The translations under genes were made by a program, and so were the position numbers. Below, piece after piece: positions 18,060-26,785 of a DNA stretch of 64,000 bases. Source of the DNA: Pseudomonadota bacterium (GTDB lineage: Bacteria; Pseudomonadota; Gammaproteobacteria; Burkholderiales; SG8-39); assembly GCA_947455195.1 (NCBI GenBank), contig CANGMI010000002.1, forward strand, positions 579,429-643,428. The letters run 5' to 3'. A model generated the notes under the pieces. The model had not been told where the DNA came from. It saw only the letters and a program-made list of their open reading frames with translations, and ran no database searches. The stretch's first letter is position 1. Each line of letters starts with the position of its first letter.

Positions 18060-19909
18060 GCCAGCCCTATCCTGTTCGAGTGGGCGAGCTTAGGCCCAGC
18101 CAGCTTCTCTGGGCCTACGGCTGCGGCTCGCTCGTCGATCTGCCGCAGGTGTCCGTCGTGGTCATGGGTCTCAACTTCTGGGATCCGACGAGTTGCCTCC
18201 CGGTTGGTGAGGATCGGTTGCTCGGTGCCGTGCGGCGGGTGCTGGGCCCGCAGGTGGCGCGCCTTCTCGGCCCACCGATCCGGCCCGGAGGAGATGGTCC
18301 GTACAACCCATTCACACCGGAGGCGCGCATCGGCGTTCCGGTGTCGCCTTTCCCGCGATGGCTGCGCTGCCCACTTTGCGGGCGCATGGGCGAAGTGGGT
18401 AGCGGGCTCTTCGAGCTGAAGGCGGAACCCTACCGTCCAGACCGGACGCGCTTCGTGCATGCCAACTGCGACAAGGCCAAAGGGTCGCCACCGACAGCCG
18501 TGCCCGCGCGCTTTCTCGTTGCCTGCCGCGGCGGGCACCTGGACGACTTCCCTTGGCACTACTTCGTCCACGGTGGCTCGTCCGATTGCTCGGGGCCGTT
18601 GAAGTTCTTCGAACAGGGCGCGTCACTGCAGACCGAGAACCTCTGGGTTCGCTGCGAGCGGTGTGATGCCAGTCGATCGTTGGTCGACGCGTTCGGCGAC
18701 CGCGGCCAGCAGCTTATGCCAAGGTGTCGCGGCCGCCACCCACATCTCGGCCGCGCCGATGCGAGTTGCGACGAACGTCTTCGGCCGGTCCTGCTGGGTG
18801 CGTCGAATAGCTGGTTCCCGGTCACGCTGACGGTACTTGCCATTCCAACCAAGGGCGACAAGCTCGCCCAGGTGCTGGCGGACAAGAGCGATCTGTTCTC
18901 CGACGTCGTGAATCAGGCGGAGCTCGGTCTCGCACTGAAGGTGCTGGGAAAGAGCGGAATGCTCGGAAGCCTCGGTGAGTACAAGGCCGACGAGATCTGG
19001 GCAGCCTTGCAGGCGCTCCGAGGCGGGGGTGGTGAAGAGGAGGAGCCGCCCGATCTGAAGAAGCCCGAATGGGATGCATTCACGAGTCCGAATCCGCCGC
19101 AGAACTGGCCGGACTTCATGGTGACTCGGATTGCGGCGCCCAAAGGCCTCGAGGCGAAGTTCGACTTCACGGTCGTCGCGGAGCGACTGCGAGAAGTCAA
19201 TGCGCTGATTGGGTTCACGCGCGTCGAACCCCCTGAAGAGGCCAAGGAGGGCGGTGCCCCACCACCCCGCGCACCACTTGCCAACGGCAAGCCGGAGTGG
19301 ATTCCTGCAACCGAGGTTCGCGGCGAGGGGATCTTCCTGCGCTTCAACAGCCAGCGGCTCGCGGAATGGCTGCTTCGGCCCGGCGTAAAGGCGCGAGAGG
19401 CTGCCCTGCTGCAAGGCCACAAGGCATTTCGAGCTGCACGGAAACTATCGCCGCCAGAGGACAACTTTCCCGGGATCACGTATGTCCTGCTGCACACGTT
19501 CGCTCACGTCCTGATTCGTGAACTGGCACTCGAGTGTGGTTACAGCGCCGCGAGCGTACGCGAGCGGATCTATGCATCGGGGTACGGTCAAGATCCTGAC
19601 ATGGCAGGTGTTCTTGTCTATACCGCCGCGCCCGATAGTGACGGGACACTCGGAGGTCTCGCCCAGTTGGGACAACCAGATCGACTCGGCGAGTTGATCG
19701 CACAGGCGCTCGCACGCGCACGGATCTGCGCCTCAGACCCCCTCTGCGCGGAACACGTTCCCAACCACGATCGCTCGCTGCACGGGGCTGCGTGCCACGC
19801 ATGCTCGTTCGTGGCCGAGACATCCTGCGAGATCGGGAACCGGTATCTGGACCGGTCGTTGCTCGTCTCGACCCTCGCGGGGACGGATCTGTCCTTCTTC
19901 GCCGAATGA
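18056..19909 (+). CDS. drmB: DISARM DUF1998 protein DrmB
   Basis: This 617-residue protein carries the DUF1998 domain near its C-terminus (from about residue 480: HTFAHVLIRELALECGYSAAS, then GTLGGLAQLG and a terminal Cys-rich part with CxxxxxC, CHAC and C). Further Cys pairs (CPLCG from residue 105, CERC) suggest structural zinc. DrmB binds DrmA, and the pair forms the DNA-engaging core of DISARM. ATG 18056 overlaps the drmA stop; an upstream GTG at 18008 would only add residues inside drmA. The gene ends by overlapping drmC (ATGA at 19906). Length and domain order are normal for the family. Confidence 0.93.
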   Translation: MSQPYPVRVGELRPSQLLWAYGCGSLVDLPQVSVVVMGLNFWDPTSCLPVGEDRLLGAVRRVLGPQVARLLGPPIRPGGDGPYNPFTPEARIGVPVSPFPRWLRCPLCGRMGEVGSGLFELKAEPYRPDRTRFVHANCDKAKGSPPTAVPARFLVACRGGHLDDFPWHYFVHGGSSDCSGPLKFFEQGASLQTENLWVRCERCDASRSLVDAFGDRGQQLMPRCRGRHPHLGRADASCDERLRPVLLGASNSWFPVTLTVLAIPTKGDKLAQVLADKSDLFSDVVNQAELGLALKVLGKSGMLGSLGEYKADEIWAALQALRGGGGEEEEPPDLKKPEWDAFTSPNPPQNWPDFMVTRIAAPKGLEAKFDFTVVAERLREVNALIGFTRVEPPEEAKEGGAPPPRAPLANGKPEWIPATEVRGEGIFLRFNSQRLAEWLLRPGVKAREAALLQGHKAFRAARKLSPPEDNFPGITYVLLHTFAHVLIRELALECGYSAASVRERIYASGYGQDPDMAGVLVYTAAPDSDGTLGGLAQLGQPDRLGELIAQALARARICASDPLCAEHVPNHDRSLHGAACHACSFVAETSCEIGNRYLDRSLLVSTLAGTDLSFFAE

Positions 19910-20694
19910 ACATCCCCGCCGACGCCAGGCTTCAACTGCTGCGAGTGCTCGTCGAGCTCGCGCGGGAGTTACCCCCCGATACGCTGGGCGCTCTGATGTT
20001 CGCATTGGACCCCGGCGGAGCGAACCAGAACCTTGTGCGCTTCGCCGCGACGCCGACCATGAGGGAAAAGCTGCGAAGGCTCGAGGAGCTATGTGGCCTG
20101 CAACCGGAGATCAACAACCAGGCTATTTCACTCGCGTTGCGGGCCGCCGCTGAGGCGGCTGCGGCAGTTGGAGTTGACCATCGCGCTGAGATTGCGTGGA
20201 CTGGGCCTGCGACAGAAGCCGTGCCTCTGCGGCGAGTGGATCAAGTGATCTATGACATGGTGGAGACCGCGAAAGACGAAGTCCTCCTGGTCACCTATGC
20301 CGCCTACAAGGCCGAGAGAGCAATGAAGGCGCTCCGAGATGCGACCGATCGCAGTGTGCGTGTAAAGCTCGTCATCGAATTGGCACAGGAGAGCGGTGGG
20401 AAGATCACATTCGATGGACTTCAGGCGTTTCGAACGGCCGTGCCCTCCGCTCAAGTCTTCTACTGGCCACTGGAGCGACGGAAGCGCAGCGCATCGGGCT
20501 CGTATGGCGCTATGCACGCCAAGTGTCTCGTCGCCGATAGGAACAGAGCCATCGTCTCGAGCGCAAACTTGACCGACTACGCGCTCGAGGCGAATATGGA
20601 GCTCGGGCTGTTGGTGGAGCGGGCGGTAGCTGTGCGTCTCGCCGAGCACTTCGATCAACTCATCGTTCGCGGGGAATTGATGTCGGCGATTTGA
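19906..20694 (+). CDS. drmC: DISARM phospholipase-D-fold protein DrmC
   Basis: This 262-residue protein has a single phospholipase-D signature, HAKCLVADRNRAIVSSAN (His204, Lys206, Asp211), near its C-terminus, with the following ALEANMELGLL strand typical of the fold. PLD-family members with one HKD motif are usually dimeric nucleases. In DISARM systems drmC is always present but has been reported as partly dispensable. It is the last gene of the operon, begins inside the drmB stop, and is followed immediately by a strong stem-loop. Confidence 0.9.
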   Translation: MNIPADARLQLLRVLVELARELPPDTLGALMFALDPGGANQNLVRFAATPTMREKLRRLEELCGLQPEINNQAISLALRAAAEAAAAVGVDHRAEIAWTGPATEAVPLRRVDQVIYDMVETAKDEVLLVTYAAYKAERAMKALRDATDRSVRVKLVIELAQESGGKITFDGLQAFRTAVPSAQVFYWPLERRKRSASGSYGAMHAKCLVADRNRAIVSSANLTDYALEANMELGLLVERAVAVRLAEHFDQLIVRGELMSAI

Positions 20695-20721
20695 GGGCGA
20701 CCAGCGAAAGGCGCTTCGCCC
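20695..20721 (+). terminator. Stem-loop directly after the DISARM operon
   Basis: The arms GGGCGA-CC-AGCG and CGCT-TCGCCC form a 10-bp stem with a CC bulge and an AAAGG loop, starting on the base after the drmC stop codon. There is no T-tract, so it may be a weak or Rho-assisted terminator or a 3'-end protector. Confidence 0.5.
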
Positions 20722-20799
20722 GTATGCTTCTCGTGTAAGAGATCTCGTGAATACCCAGTAACGCATCGGTGACGAAGAACCTGTCCAGTCGATCTGCCC

Positions 20800-21081
20800 A
20801 TGGCCGCTGATGACCGACCCTTTCGAAACAGGCTGTCCGAATTCTTCGGAAGCCTGCGCACGCAGATTCGCGCGGCCCTGGCCGTGGGGCTGCCCGCGGA
20901 TGAGGCGCGCAGGTCCGGTGATCCGGACGCTGACCAGGAAGATGAAGGCGGGCCTGTGCGCGGGTGGTCAGTCGCCGGCGATGCGGCGCGTCGCCACCGA
21001 GAGGATTCTCCCGGCTACGTGACGCGAAACGGCCTCGGCAGTCTCGAGGTCGGTGCGTTCAGGGATCGACCCGGGGACTGA
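20800..21081 (+). CDS. Uncertain small ORF between drmC and traG
   Basis: This frame would give a 93-residue hydrophilic, Arg/Asp/Gly-rich protein. It has no recognisable domain and no clear ribosome-binding site, and it stops one base before the end of the convergent traG. The N-terminal 25 residues (an amphipathic FRNRLSEFFGSLRTQIRAAL) look protein-like, while the rest is low-complexity. It could be a genuine small gene, a truncated remnant at the junction between the DISARM cargo and the conjugation module, or noise. Other short frames overlap it. Confidence 0.2.
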   Translation: MAADDRPFRNRLSEFFGSLRTQIRAALAVGLPADEARRSGDPDADQEDEGGPVRGWSVAGDAARRHREDSPGYVTRNGLGSLEVGAFRDRPGD

Positions 21082-24027
21082 TCAACGCTTGCCGGGACGG
21101 CTGTCCTGGTCGGTGGGCGATTGAGCTTCGGGCTGCGCCGTGCCCGGCTTGGCTGTTGTGGCCTGCGGTTTTGGCGCCGGGCCCATTACCGGTACGCCAT
21201 CCTTGTCGAAATGCCATTCGCCGATCGGCTCGACCTTAGGCGGAGTGCCAAGGTCGGGCTGGCTCGCGCTGGCGCCCACCGTGTCCCAGACCGCTCGATT
21301 GCCGCCGTGGTTGGGGCTGACCTTGCCGAGTCGCACCGAGGACTTGTAGTTCTCGCTGAGCGTCCCGGCGTCCTGCGAAATCTGGCTGCGCCCCTTGTCG
21401 ATCTTGTTCTCTGCTTCGGTCTCGCCGGCGCTTACGCGCCCGGCGAGGTCATTGCCCACTGATTGGTTGGGGACGGCACGCTGGCGAGTCTGGCGCGCAC
21501 GGATCTCGCCTTCGTTGGTCGCGGTCTGCTGGCGCAGTGTGTTCCCGTCCGAAGTGCTCACGTTGGTGTTGTACTGCTCGCGCAGCGACGCATCGGGCCA
21601 ACCAAGGGTCGCAGGCAGCGGTGTCGACGGACCCAGCGGGCTGTCGGTCGGAACGTAGCCGGTTGCCGCACTTCCGCCGCGAGCGTACGAGTAGGCGATC
21701 TCGGTCACCGCGCGCTGCAGCTTGATCGGGTCTTCCTCGCGCAGCAGACCGCGCTCGGCGAGACGCCGCGCCGCGTAGTTCGTGAAGTCGGTCTGTGTGC
21801 CACTGCTCCATTCGCGCATGAACTGCGCGGTGCGGGCAAGTTCGCGCGCTTGGCCGTAGGCGTTGTCGCTGGAGGTCTGCCGCTCGGCGGACTCACGGGA
21901 CGACGAGTCGTAGCCGGCGGTGGATGTCGTGCGGTTGCCGCGCGCCCACTGATAGGCCTCTGATGTACGGAAGTCCTTGATCAAGGCGCTCGCTTCCGTG
22001 AGCTGCGCGCTCTCGACTGCCTTGCGGGCAAAGTCGTAAGCGCTTTGCAGCATCTGCTGATCGACAGCGCGACCCTCTGCCCTGGCGTCGGCGCCGATCT
22101 CGGTCAGAGGGATCTTCACGCCGATCGATGCCGCCGCGGTGACGGTCTTGCCAACCGTCGAATCGTCGCTCAGGCCCAGGCGTCGATTCACATCGCGGGC
22201 AGCCGAGTTGAGAGTCTGGAACTGCGTGCTGGTCGAGCCGCCGTCGGAGGTGCTGGTGGCGCCCGATCGTTGCTGGGAGCGGTCGTAGCTGTCCTGGATG
22301 CCGAGCGCTCGGGTAAGCGCGGTGGCCTGGCTGCGCTGCATGGCCTCGCGCTCAGTGCGTGCCACCGTCTCGGCTTCGCGAGCGCTTTCGCCCAGCGCGT
22401 TCGCCTGCCGTTCGGTGAAGGTGAACGTGCTGGCCAGCCGGCTCAGGTTGGCCTGGTAGCGGAAGACGCCGGCATCGGCGCCGCTGCCCTGGATGGTGGT
22501 GCCGTAGGCGTCGCTGGTCGTCGACATGAAGGCAGACGATCGCGTGGGAGCCAGCTGCTGCTGATCCATCGAGACCGCGTTCTGGGTGATGCTGCCCTTG
22601 GAGGTCGCTGCGGCTTCTGCCGACGCTGCCGACTGGACGGCGCCGACGCCGGTTACCGCCTGGAACGCCACTTCGCCGCCCTTGATGATGGCGGTGGCGA
22701 TGATGGGGATCGAGATCACCATGTAGCCGGCGATGGCCTGATCGGAGACCGCGCCACTGTAGATGCTGGCGGCGGTCTCCAGCGCCAGGCCCTGGGCGAC
22801 CGTTCCCATCTTGGCCGCGGCTTCGAGATTGCGCGCGCTGGCCAGCGTGGCGACGTAGTTGAGGATGGCGTAGAGCGGGGGCCAGAGCTGGATCCACACC
22901 AGGCTCATCGCGAAGCTCTTGATGGCCATCGCGAGGCCGCGGCCCTGTGCCAGCAGGAACAGCAGGAACACGAACGGGAACACCGCGTAGATGACGGCTT
23001 CGATCACGTTCCTCACCAGCGGCAGCGCCTGCTCGGCGATCTTGCCCATGGTGAGGAACGCGGAGTTCACCGACGCGGTGGCGTTGGCGCGCGCGGTGGC
23101 GATCATCAGCGCGGCCGGGTCGTTGAGCTTCTGGCCCGCGATGCTGCGGCTGTCCTGCACCAAGTTGATCATGATGTTCTGGCGCAGCAGGTCCGCGGCG
23201 CCCTGGGCCGCGGTGGCGATCTTCGTCTTGTAGTAGGCCTGCTCGACCTGCGCGTCGATGGCCGTGAGGGCGGCGGCCGGCTCCAGTGTGGGGTTTAGCT
23301 GGAAGGCGAGGATCGATCGCGCGTGCGCCACTTCGGCCGGCAGGCGCGCGGCGAGGTAGGTGTAGGCGTTCGGGCAGGTGTCGACCTGCACCGGGTTGCC
23401 GTAGGTGGTGAAGCGCGCCGGGTTGGGCGTGCCCATCAGCGACCAGACGTCGGTGCTGCGCGCGAAGGCGGCCGGGTCGATCGTGCCGTCCTGCAGGTCG
23501 TAGACGGTGCAGTTGTGGACGAACGCGATGAGGTCGGTGCGCAGCTGCGGGTCGGACACGTTCGCCGCGCGCGAAGCCTGGATCAGGCGGTTGCCGAACA
23601 TGACGCCGTTCTTCTGGTACGCGAGCTCGCTTGGGAGCTGCGCGTTGGTGGCCGGAATGACCTGGAAGGCGGTCTCGAAGAACCGAGTCATCACGTCGCC
23701 GACCTTGCTGGTGGCGTGCCCAAAGAAGGCCACGCCGATCGGCACGTTGCCAACGGCCACCGGAGGCTGGCTGCCGAGCTTGTCGACGATCACCACGGTC
23801 GACTTCGGCAGGAAGAGCGCGTAGTAGACGAGCAGGAAGCCCATCAGCCAGCCCCAGCCGTGGAACTTGCCCGGCGTGAAGAGCCCGGCGAACGCCGCCA
23901 CCAGCACGCCGGTGATGGCGATTGCCTTGATGAGGCCGAAGTAGTCGGCCCCGCCCATGATGGCGGCGATGGCGTTGAACACCCCCGTCAGGGTGTCGAC
24001 GTTGCCGTAGGCGTAGATCTCGAACAT
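21082..24027 (-). CDS. traG: Mating-pair stabilisation protein TraG
   Basis: This 981-residue inner-membrane protein resembles F-type TraG. Residues 1-110 contain two or three membrane segments (AIAITGVLVAAFAGLF, GWLMGFLLVYYALFL); a periplasmic stretch follows, then a second hydrophobic cluster (about 330-480, including FPFVFLLFLLAQG and MVISIPIIATAII). The C-terminal half is a long hydrophilic, Gln/Ser/Ala-rich helical periplasmic domain. In F, TraG supports pilus assembly and, with TraN, stabilises mating pairs and mediates entry exclusion. It is the last gene of the leftward tra operon, 27 bp after traH. Start is ATG 24027. Confidence 0.9.
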   Translation of the reverse strand: MFEIYAYGNVDTLTGVFNAIAAIMGGADYFGLIKAIAITGVLVAAFAGLFTPGKFHGWGWLMGFLLVYYALFLPKSTVVIVDKLGSQPPVAVGNVPIGVAFFGHATSKVGDVMTRFFETAFQVIPATNAQLPSELAYQKNGVMFGNRLIQASRAANVSDPQLRTDLIAFVHNCTVYDLQDGTIDPAAFARSTDVWSLMGTPNPARFTTYGNPVQVDTCPNAYTYLAARLPAEVAHARSILAFQLNPTLEPAAALTAIDAQVEQAYYKTKIATAAQGAADLLRQNIMINLVQDSRSIAGQKLNDPAALMIATARANATASVNSAFLTMGKIAEQALPLVRNVIEAVIYAVFPFVFLLFLLAQGRGLAMAIKSFAMSLVWIQLWPPLYAILNYVATLASARNLEAAAKMGTVAQGLALETAASIYSGAVSDQAIAGYMVISIPIIATAIIKGGEVAFQAVTGVGAVQSAASAEAAATSKGSITQNAVSMDQQQLAPTRSSAFMSTTSDAYGTTIQGSGADAGVFRYQANLSRLASTFTFTERQANALGESAREAETVARTEREAMQRSQATALTRALGIQDSYDRSQQRSGATSTSDGGSTSTQFQTLNSAARDVNRRLGLSDDSTVGKTVTAAASIGVKIPLTEIGADARAEGRAVDQQMLQSAYDFARKAVESAQLTEASALIKDFRTSEAYQWARGNRTTSTAGYDSSSRESAERQTSSDNAYGQARELARTAQFMREWSSGTQTDFTNYAARRLAERGLLREEDPIKLQRAVTEIAYSYARGGSAATGYVPTDSPLGPSTPLPATLGWPDASLREQYNTNVSTSDGNTLRQQTATNEGEIRARQTRQRAVPNQSVGNDLAGRVSAGETEAENKIDKGRSQISQDAGTLSENYKSSVRLGKVSPNHGGNRAVWDTVGASASQPDLGTPPKVEPIGEWHFDKDGVPVMGPAPKPQATTAKPGTAQPEAQSPTDQDSRPGKR

Positions 24028-24054
24028 GAGGGCGCGAGCGGCTCGTGCCCTGAC

Positions 24055-25527
24055 TCAGGAGCCGCGGGCGCCGCTGCTCGCGCTGAAGTCGAGCATCGAC
24101 TTCACCGACGAGGGCATCGAGCTCCAGAGCTGCCGCTCGAGCGTCTGCAGGTCCTGGGTCATCGACGAGACCGAGCGCACCTTGGCGTAGGCGGCCTGCT
24201 TCTCGGCGAGGAGCTGGCGCTGGGCTTCCTGGGCGTTCTCTCGGATCGCGTCGATGTACTGCTGCTCGATGCCGGTGCGCCTGAGCGACTGCGACAGCGC
24301 GCTCATGGCCTGGCGGATGGCGCGGTTGAGAAAGGTCTCCGCGTAGTCGAGCGCGATCACGTCCTTGTAGGTCTCGATCAGCGTCTCGGCGGTGCTCGAT
24401 CCCGGCACGGCGTTGGCCACCGACAGCATCTTGTAGACCGGCTCGGTGGTGTTGTTGACGAAGCCGATGTCGGCCGGCGCCTGCGGGCTGCGCGTGGCGA
24501 TGTTGTCCGACATGCGACGCAGCCGCTCCGACACCAGCCGCGTGAAGGGCTTGGCCGAGACGGTGGCGCGTGTCGGGTTCAGGCACTCGGCGGGCTCGTC
24601 GCAGACATACACCTCGATGTCGACGTTGCCCTCCGTGGCCGAGGCGCCGCGACCGAGCAGCAGATCACGCAGACCGACGATGGTGGGCTCGGCGTAGCGG
24701 GGGGTTGCTCCGCTGCCGTCGTCGGCGGGCGGATACAGGATCACGGTGCCGATCACGCTCATGATCAGCTCCTTCTCCTGCTGGCTGATGCTGCCGCCCA
24801 CCTGATTGAGCGCGATCCAGGTGACGTTGCCCTTGACGAACGTTGCGTTGCGCACGTTGGGGTCGGCGCTGTTGGCTGCGGTCTTCACGACGGCCGGCGC
24901 GTTGCTGGCGCAGGTGAGCCGGGCCTCGGCCCGGTCGGAAACGCTGCCGAGGTACTGGGAGATGTTGGCGCAACCGCTCATCACCGAGTTGTCGTACTCG
25001 CCCACCACGCCGTTCACCAGCGCCTGCGCGGCTTCACAGGAGTTGATGTTCATCGCGTTGATCTTGTTGATCTGGTCCTGCAGCTCGGTGAGCAGCTTGT
25101 CGATGTCGGGCGAGATCGACTGCAGCGCCAGCTTGAAGGCGTAGCCCACGGCGTTGGCGCCGATGTTCTGCAGAAGGGCGATGAACTGCTGCTTGTTGAT
25201 GAAGGAGAACGCGCCGCCATAGATGTCGATGCCGCCGCAGCCGGCCCGCAGGCTGGGTAGCTGGACGGTGGCCAGCGGATAGTTGCGGCCCGGGGCGCGC
25301 ATCATCAGGCTGCCGCCGGTGTAGAGGTTCATCGCCTGGCCGCGGAACGCGCCCGGCGTGGTGACGTTACCCAGTGCGCCAAGGTCGTTGAACATGGCCT
25401 GCATCTCGGCGTTCAGGTCGGCAGGGTGACTGACCAGCGGTGTGGTGGCCAACGTCATCGCGAGCAGGCTGGCGATCAGGCGCTTGCCGAGGGGTCGGGC
25501 CGGGTGGACGTTTGGGAGGCGTGCCAT
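24055..25527 (-). CDS. traH: Conjugal transfer pilus assembly protein TraH
   Basis: This 490-residue periplasmic protein has an N-terminal signal (LIASLLAMTLATTPLVSHPADL) and the TraH hallmarks: an N-terminal MFNDLGALGNVTTPGAFRGQAMNLYTGG-type segment and a central CGGIDIYGGAFSFINK stretch with a conserved Cys. F-type TraH localises to the outer-membrane side and works with TraF, TraU, TraW and TrbC in pilus extension and retraction. It is 10 bp downstream of traF and upstream of traG, the standard order. Length is normal for the family. Confidence 0.93.
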   Translation of the reverse strand: MARLPNVHPARPLGKRLIASLLAMTLATTPLVSHPADLNAEMQAMFNDLGALGNVTTPGAFRGQAMNLYTGGSLMMRAPGRNYPLATVQLPSLRAGCGGIDIYGGAFSFINKQQFIALLQNIGANAVGYAFKLALQSISPDIDKLLTELQDQINKINAMNINSCEAAQALVNGVVGEYDNSVMSGCANISQYLGSVSDRAEARLTCASNAPAVVKTAANSADPNVRNATFVKGNVTWIALNQVGGSISQQEKELIMSVIGTVILYPPADDGSGATPRYAEPTIVGLRDLLLGRGASATEGNVDIEVYVCDEPAECLNPTRATVSAKPFTRLVSERLRRMSDNIATRSPQAPADIGFVNNTTEPVYKMLSVANAVPGSSTAETLIETYKDVIALDYAETFLNRAIRQAMSALSQSLRRTGIEQQYIDAIRENAQEAQRQLLAEKQAAYAKVRSVSSMTQDLQTLERQLWSSMPSSVKSMLDFSASSGARGS

Positions 25528-25537
25528 GGTCGGTCTC

Positions 25538-26386
25538 TCAGGGCTGGCGGGCGCTGGCGGGGGCGTCTTGCGCGAGTGCGGCGATCCGATCGACCAGGTC
25601 GGTCATCGACATCACGCCAAAGCCAACCGGGCGGATCTCGCGGGTGGCGGGCGCGGTGAGGTAGAGCGCCGGCACCGCCGTCGCATTCAGACGCGCGGCC
25701 ATGCCGTTGTCGGGCCGGGCGTTCGGGTACTCGGGGATGGCGCGGCCGTCCATGCTGATCGCGAGCACGGTGAAACCGAACTCTTCCTCGAAGCGCTTCA
25801 GGATCGGCGCGAAGCGGTGGCAATGCGGGCAGTCGCCGCGGAACACAAAGATGAGCCCGTGCGTGGCGGCCAGGCTCTTGATGGTCTGTGCATGCCGCTC
25901 ACGCTGTTGCTCGTCGAAGACGTTGATCGCCATCGCGTTGGTCGGCCGTCCGCCCAGGCCGTAGTCGAGATCGGGCACGGTCCACACCAGGCGCTGCCAG
26001 CGCTCGGCGAAGTGCTCGGACTTGTTCATCACCATGCGCTGGTAGCGCATGTACGCCGCCAGGTTGGCGTCGGTGGGATTCATGACGGCAACGCGCTTCA
26101 GGTCTTCCAGGCGCTTCTGCATCGCCTCGAACTCGACCAGCTCGCGCGGCGGCTTCGGTGCCGGCGGTGCCGGCCGTGGGGCTGCACTGGGCGGGTCGCG
26201 GTACCAGAACCAACCTTCGCGATTGCGCAGCCAATAGGCGGCGTCCTCTGGGTCGGCGGCGACCGCCTTCGTGGCTTCGTTCGCGCCTTGCGCCCACGAC
26301 GCGGGGGCGGGAAGCGCCGCAGCCATGACCAGCAGCGCCGCGGCGATTCGCGCGGTCATGCAGGTCGTCGAAAGCTTCGCACGCAT
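25538..26386 (-). CDS. traF: Thioredoxin-like pilus assembly protein TraF
   Basis: This 282-residue periplasmic protein has a signal peptide ending near AWSQ-like residues (ALPAPASWAQ). A proline-rich linker and a helical part with YMRYQRMVMNKSEHF are followed by a thioredoxin fold containing CPHC at residues 186-189. The F-plasmid TraF lacks the CxxC pair, whereas this version keeps it and could be an active disulfide oxidoreductase for Cys-rich TraU, TraN and TraH. A cis-Pro (AVPALYL) is also present. It lies between a small secreted protein gene and traH. Confidence 0.92.
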   Translation of the reverse strand: MRAKLSTTCMTARIAAALLVMAAALPAPASWAQGANEATKAVAADPEDAAYWLRNREGWFWYRDPPSAAPRPAPPAPKPPRELVEFEAMQKRLEDLKRVAVMNPTDANLAAYMRYQRMVMNKSEHFAERWQRLVWTVPDLDYGLGGRPTNAMAINVFDEQQRERHAQTIKSLAATHGLIFVFRGDCPHCHRFAPILKRFEEEFGFTVLAISMDGRAIPEYPNARPDNGMAARLNATAVPALYLTAPATREIRPVGFGVMSMTDLVDRIAALAQDAPASARQP

Positions 26387-26785
26387 CTACCGCTTCTCCG
26401 GAAAACTGCCGTCTCGGCAGAAGCTCACCTGCCAGCGCAGTTCCTGATCGGCGCGCTTGCCTTGCTCCAGCACGTCGCGCTGGCGCGTGGTGACTTCGAG
26501 CCGCGCGCAGCCGGGTTGGGGCAGGGCGTGCAATGTCGATACGTCGATCTCGATGGGCGTGTTGGCATCGAAGCGGCGGCGCATGTAGTCGGCGCCGGGA
26601 CCGGTGAGCACGCCGTGCGCCGCGCCGCGCTCCGCGGCGAGCGCCAACAGCGGCTTGATCTCCGTGACCGGAATGCGCTGCGTCGTCTGTGCCTGGCCTG
26701 GCATGGCGAGCAGCGCGCCGAGCAGGACCGCGGCGAGCGCGTGGCGACGCCTTGAGACGGACAGGATGGCAGTGATGAAGGTCAT
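26387..26785 (-). CDS. Small secreted protein in the traN-traF interval
   Basis: This 132-residue protein has a signal peptide (HALAAVLLGALLAMPGQAQ) and a mature part with two cysteines that could pair. I do not recognise the family. Its position, between traN and traF, is that of trbE in the F plasmid, but TrbE is a small inner-membrane protein and this one looks periplasmic. It overlaps the preceding traN part by ATGA (26782-26785) and touches traF, so it belongs to the transfer operon. A pilus-assembly accessory role is inferred only from position. Confidence 0.6.
   Translation of the reverse strand: MTFITAILSVSRRRHALAAVLLGALLAMPGQAQTTQRIPVTEIKPLLALAAERGAAHGVLTGPGADYMRRRFDANTPIEIDVSTLHALPQPGCARLEVTTRQRDVLEQGKRADQELRWQVSFCRDGSFPEKR

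Noticed and set aside
2357-20694. BREX or Pgl system
   Set aside because: There is no PglZ phosphatase, BrxC or BrxB; SNF2 helicase plus DUF1998 and PLD proteins identify DISARM.
22352-24586. Minus-strand open frame of over 700 codons covering traG and the end of traH
   Set aside because: It is a different phase of the same strand, rich in Arg/His/Gln, and has no recognisable sequence; traG and traH explain the region.
22045-25260. Long open frames on the plus strand opposite traG and traH (over 400 and 600 codons)
   Set aside because: They have His/Arg/Gly-rich composition without domains and lie wholly antisense to confident tra genes; this is a codon-bias effect of GC-rich DNA.
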